Shown in pieces: positions 7,700 to 10,026 of a DNA stretch of 10,026 nucleotides (position 1 is its first letter; each line of letters starts with the position of its first letter). Source of the stretch: Bacteroidales bacterium (GTDB lineage: Bacteria > Bacteroidota > Bacteroidia > Bacteroidales > VadinHA17); contig PMNJ01000055.1 in NCBI GenBank assembly GCA_003162595.1, positions 1 through 10,026 on the forward strand, written 5' to 3'. Below the pieces are notes generated by a model. The model was not told where the DNA came from. It did not search any database and saw nothing but the letters and a program-made list of their open reading frames with translations. Both the position numbers and the translations under genes were made by a program.

Positions 7700-8788
7700 T
7701 TAAATATTCTCAAACATCAAAGCTAAGTCTTTTGAAAACAATTCCAGATTACATTTTTTTAAGGCAAATTGTCTGGCATTTTCACCTAATCTCCTTCGCA
7801 ATTCACTGTCGGTACCAATTTTAATAATATTGTTTCTTAAACCCACAACATCATCGGGATTTACAAACAAACCAACTTTGTTATCTTCAAAATGCTGTGG
7901 CAGATAATTATTTCTGGTAATTACTACAGGCTTCCCTAATCCTGTAGCTTCTATAATGGAAGTCAATCCGAATGATAATTTTCTATCAGGTACGGGTTTT
8001 GAACAGATTACTGAAACCGAGGATTTAGCCAGTTCCTTTGCAACGGTGTATGATGAAAGTAATGATGATTCCAAAGATCCGTTTGGTTCGATAAAATGAA
8101 CCAGGATATTTTCTGCAACATCTTTGTATTTTTCATATATCTCCTTATCTACTAAATAGAGATCGAGTTTCAGAGATAATCCTTTAAATGCATTAACTAA
8201 TGTTTCAAAATCTCTATGATCAACTCCAGTGGAAATAAACCTGACATCTTTATATTCCTTACCCGATATCTCATTCAAAATATTATTAAAAAAATCCAAA
8301 TCAGCTCCCCAATCGAAAACAGCTGTATTGTCTTCGGATACCAGACCTGTTTGTACTGATTCCGTTTGGGCTTTTTTATTAGTAAAGATTATTTTATCTA
8401 TCCCTTTCAGAAAAAGCTTATATAAACTTGCCCTAAGGAAACCTCCGCTCTTTTCAATTGGAGGATGATTCCAAACGACAATCCGTTTTCTATAAAGCCT
8501 TAAAGCCCTGAGATAGATAAGAGCCTGAATCCCTTCGTAGTAAGGAGTATAAACTATATCGTATTTCCTCTTATCTCTCAGGATATCTAACATGTTTGGA
8601 ATCCAGGATGACGTTTCAATAGATCTGTATTTTTTAAATTGAGGAAATATAAATCCTAGGTTGTTTATTTCAAAATGAGTTAAACCATACAACAAATCAC
8701 CTCTATAACGTTTGTTTGTCCAATTATGCATCTTTTGTTCAATATTCCCATCGGGGCCTGCTGCAATAAAATACATTATTGTTTTCAT
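7700..8788 (-). CDS. GT-B fold glycosyltransferase (GT4-like, group 1)
   Basis: This 362-residue protein has the two-domain GT-B pattern. The N-terminal half carries the VVWNHPP segment near 104-110. The C-terminal half starts near 183 with RFISTG followed by RDFETLVNA (192-200), a stretch typical of GT4-like enzymes. The nucleotide-sugar region contains FGLTSIIEATGLGKPVV (273-289), ending with the conserved Glu280. The first glutamate of the usual E-x7-E motif is a serine here (Ser272). The length is usual for the family and no signal peptide or clear transmembrane helix is seen, so it probably works at the cytoplasmic membrane face adding a sugar to a lipid-linked glycan. It sits between the permease and ATPase genes, 14 bases upstream of the latter, and so most likely builds the glycan they export. 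Donor and linkage cannot be read from sequence. Confidence 0.88.
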   Translation of the reverse strand: MKTIMYFIAAGPDGNIEQKMHNWTNKRYRGDLLYGLTHFEINNLGFIFPQFKKYRSIETSSWIPNMLDILRDKRKYDIVYTPYYEGIQALIYLRALRLYRKRIVVWNHPPIEKSGGFLRASLYKLFLKGIDKIIFTNKKAQTESVQTGLVSEDNTAVFDWGADLDFFNNILNEISGKEYKDVRFISTGVDHRDFETLVNAFKGLSLKLDLYLVDKEIYEKYKDVAENILVHFIEPNGSLESSLLSSYTVAKELAKSSVSVICSKPVPDRKLSFGLTSIIEATGLGKPVVITRNNYLPQHFEDNKVGLFVNPDDVVGLRNNIIKIGTDSELRRRLGENARQFALKKCNLELFSKDLALMFENI

Positions 8789-8978
8789 TCTGAATTATTT
8801 AGTTTTTATGCTTTACAAGGCAATTAAGATCTATAATAAATTTTACATTGTATTATATCCATTATACTCTATTTTGGAAATTAAATCTTCTTAAGCAATG
8901 GAATTTGTTTGCCAGTGAAATATAATATTATATCTTCTCCTTAAATAGCCTGAATTTACATCAACTGCAGAATTAATC
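8789..8978. other. AT-rich spacer between permease and glycosyltransferase genes
   Basis: The 190 bases between the permease stop and the glycosyltransferase ATG carry no plausible gene. I found no TAnnTTTG-type promoter box for the minus strand and no GC-rich hairpin with a T-tract. The spacing is much larger than between the other genes of the block, so an undetected promoter or processing site is possible, as is simple read-through from the permease gene. Confidence 0.5.
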
Positions 8979-9824
8979 TTAAACTATATCTGCAAAAGTC
9001 TTCTCCATTTTTCTAAAGTACCAGATACTAAAAATAAGAAGTAACATAATTAGTCCAATGGACAAAATCATGCCTGGCAGGAAGATTTTACTCTCTCCTC
9101 CTGTTATAGACCAGCGGAACCCATCAATAACCCCTACCATTGGGTTAATTGAATACAATAATCTCCATTTTTCTGGAATATTATTACTGCTGAAGCCGAC
9201 TGGAGATATGTACATCCCGAATTGCACTACAAATGGTACAATGTATCTGAAATCGCGGTATTTAACATTTAGGGCAGCAACATACAACCCTGCACCCATG
9301 GCTGATAAAAATGCTAATCCAAGAAATAAGGGAAGATAAAGAATTGTCCATGAAGGGACATAATGGTACCATATCATCAAACCGATTAAAATGACAAAAG
9401 ATATAAGAAAGTCAACAAAATTTACTATAACTGTACTTGCAGGAATAATCAACCTTGGAAAATATATTTTTGTTAACATATTGGAATTAGTGATAAGCGA
9501 ATTACTGGCTTCACTAAAAGAGGTAGAAAAGAATTGCCACGGCAACATGGCAGCATAGACGAGAATAGGATAAGGAACATTCCCGTCTGTAGGCATCTTG
9601 GCTAATTTTCCAAAAATGATGGTCATAACGACCATTGTTAAAAAAGGACGTATAATACTCCAGGAAAGGCCAATGACAGTCTGTTTATATCTTACAAGAA
9701 TATCACGCCAGGCTAAAAAAATAAACAATTCACGAAAACGCCATAAGTCATTCCAATAATTCTTCACAGACTTGCTGGGCTCAATCACTAAATCAAAATC
9801 TTTTTCGTTGAAACTTTCTATCAT
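8979..9824 (-). CDS. wzm: Polysaccharide ABC transporter permease (ABC-2 type, Wzm family)
   Basis: This 281-residue inner-membrane protein is the channel subunit of the polysaccharide exporter. It has the hallmark N-terminal amphipathic region with RDILVRYKQTVIGLSW at 40-55, then about six membrane segments near 49-72, 86-104, 127-151, 159-184, 191-211 and 248-270. LNVKYRDFRYIVPF (185-198) and the SPVGFS turn (207-212) are typical of the ABC2_membrane family. The length is normal and no key region is missing. The ATG at 9822-9824 follows an upstream in-frame stop in an AT-rich leader. Its ATPase partner is encoded one gene downstream, with a glycosyltransferase gene in between, instead of directly adjacent as is most common. 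Export of O-antigen, capsule or another surface glycan is inferred from the family. Confidence 0.94.
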   Translation of the reverse strand: MIESFNEKDFDLVIEPSKSVKNYWNDLWRFRELFIFLAWRDILVRYKQTVIGLSWSIIRPFLTMVVMTIIFGKLAKMPTDGNVPYPILVYAAMLPWQFFSTSFSEASNSLITNSNMLTKIYFPRLIIPASTVIVNFVDFLISFVILIGLMIWYHYVPSWTILYLPLFLGLAFLSAMGAGLYVAALNVKYRDFRYIVPFVVQFGMYISPVGFSSNNIPEKWRLLYSINPMVGVIDGFRWSITGGESKIFLPGMILSIGLIMLLLIFSIWYFRKMEKTFADIV

Positions 9825-9930
9825 TTAATAAAGTGTTATAAAATTAAAACTATTTCTTACTCAACCATTATATTTGCTATCAATAGCTCTAAATCTAAAT
9901 AAAAGTACTTCACCTTCAAATCTTTGCCTG

Positions 9931-9938
9931 CAAAAATA
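9931..9938 (-). promoter_or_regulatory. Candidate -7 box upstream of the permease gene
   Basis: On the minus strand this reads TATTTTTG, an exact match to the TAnnTTTG -7 element of Bacteroidetes housekeeping promoters, about 107 bases upstream of the permease ATG. No TTG is found at the expected 19-21 base spacing; the nearest, at 9952-9954, is only 13 bases away. Without a proper upstream box this is weak, and the permease gene may be read from a promoter outside the window. Confidence 0.25.
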
Positions 9939-10026
9939 AGATTATATAAAACAAAATATTGATTAGTTATATTTCTGTAAACATAATTAAAAATACCTTA
10001 ATGGCCTTTTAATTTTGATAAACGAA

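Noticed and set aside
5020..9339. Short open frames on the opposite strand or in other frames within the polysaccharide genes
   Set aside because: All lie inside genes with intact family motifs and show no domain of their own.
3928..9824. Possibility that the block is a defence or novel secretion system
   Set aside because: Each gene matches a known surface-glycan synthesis or export family, and no nuclease, toxin, helicase or other effector gene is present.

Overview
The window looks like a chromosomal segment of a Bacteroidota (Bacteroidetes) bacterium. The evidence is a Bacteroidetes-style lipoprotein (Ser-Cys-Lys-Lys start of the mature protein, Fibrobacter-succinogenes-type C-terminal domain), AT-rich spacers without clear Shine-Dalgarno sequences, and promoter-like elements that partly fit the Bacteroidetes TTTG/TAnnTTTG pattern. 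All six genes I can support lie on the minus strand, so the biological reading order runs from the right end to the left. No RNA gene, CRISPR array, insertion sequence or integrase was seen.

Right and centre (about 9824 down to 3928) is a five-gene surface-polysaccharide export block. In order: an ABC-2 transporter permease of the Wzm type, a GT-B fold glycosyltransferase, the partner Wzt-type ATPase with a C-terminal sugar-binding-like extension, a multi-pass O-antigen ligase/polymerase-like protein, and a polysaccharide deacetylase-family protein. The last four are separated by only 11 to 84 bases and are probably one transcript. The permease is upstream of them across a 190-base spacer. 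The simplest model has the glycosyltransferase extending a lipid-linked glycan in the cytoplasm, Wzt/Wzm exporting it, the membrane protein acting on it at the periplasmic face (ligation to lipid A-core or polymerisation), and the deacetylase trimming N- or O-acetyl groups or acting on a precursor. These genes would normally be the end of a larger O-antigen or capsule cluster continuing to the right of the window.

Left (93-3575) is a separate, compositionally different gene for a 1160-residue secreted lipoprotein. It has a lipidation signal, two Bacteroidetes-type beta-sandwich modules, eight nearly identical 90-residue fibronectin type III repeats, and a C-terminal FISUMP (TIGR02145-like) domain. 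The FN3 repeats alternate between two subtypes, which points to growth of the array by duplication of two-domain units. A 352-base gene-free spacer with one promoter candidate separates it from the polysaccharide block.

I did not find a clearly undescribed system. The points most worth following up are the dimeric expansion pattern in the FN3 array, the likely surface-export signal on that lipoprotein, and the combination of an ABC-type exporter with a ligase/polymerase-like protein whose large periplasmic loop lacks the usual histidine.
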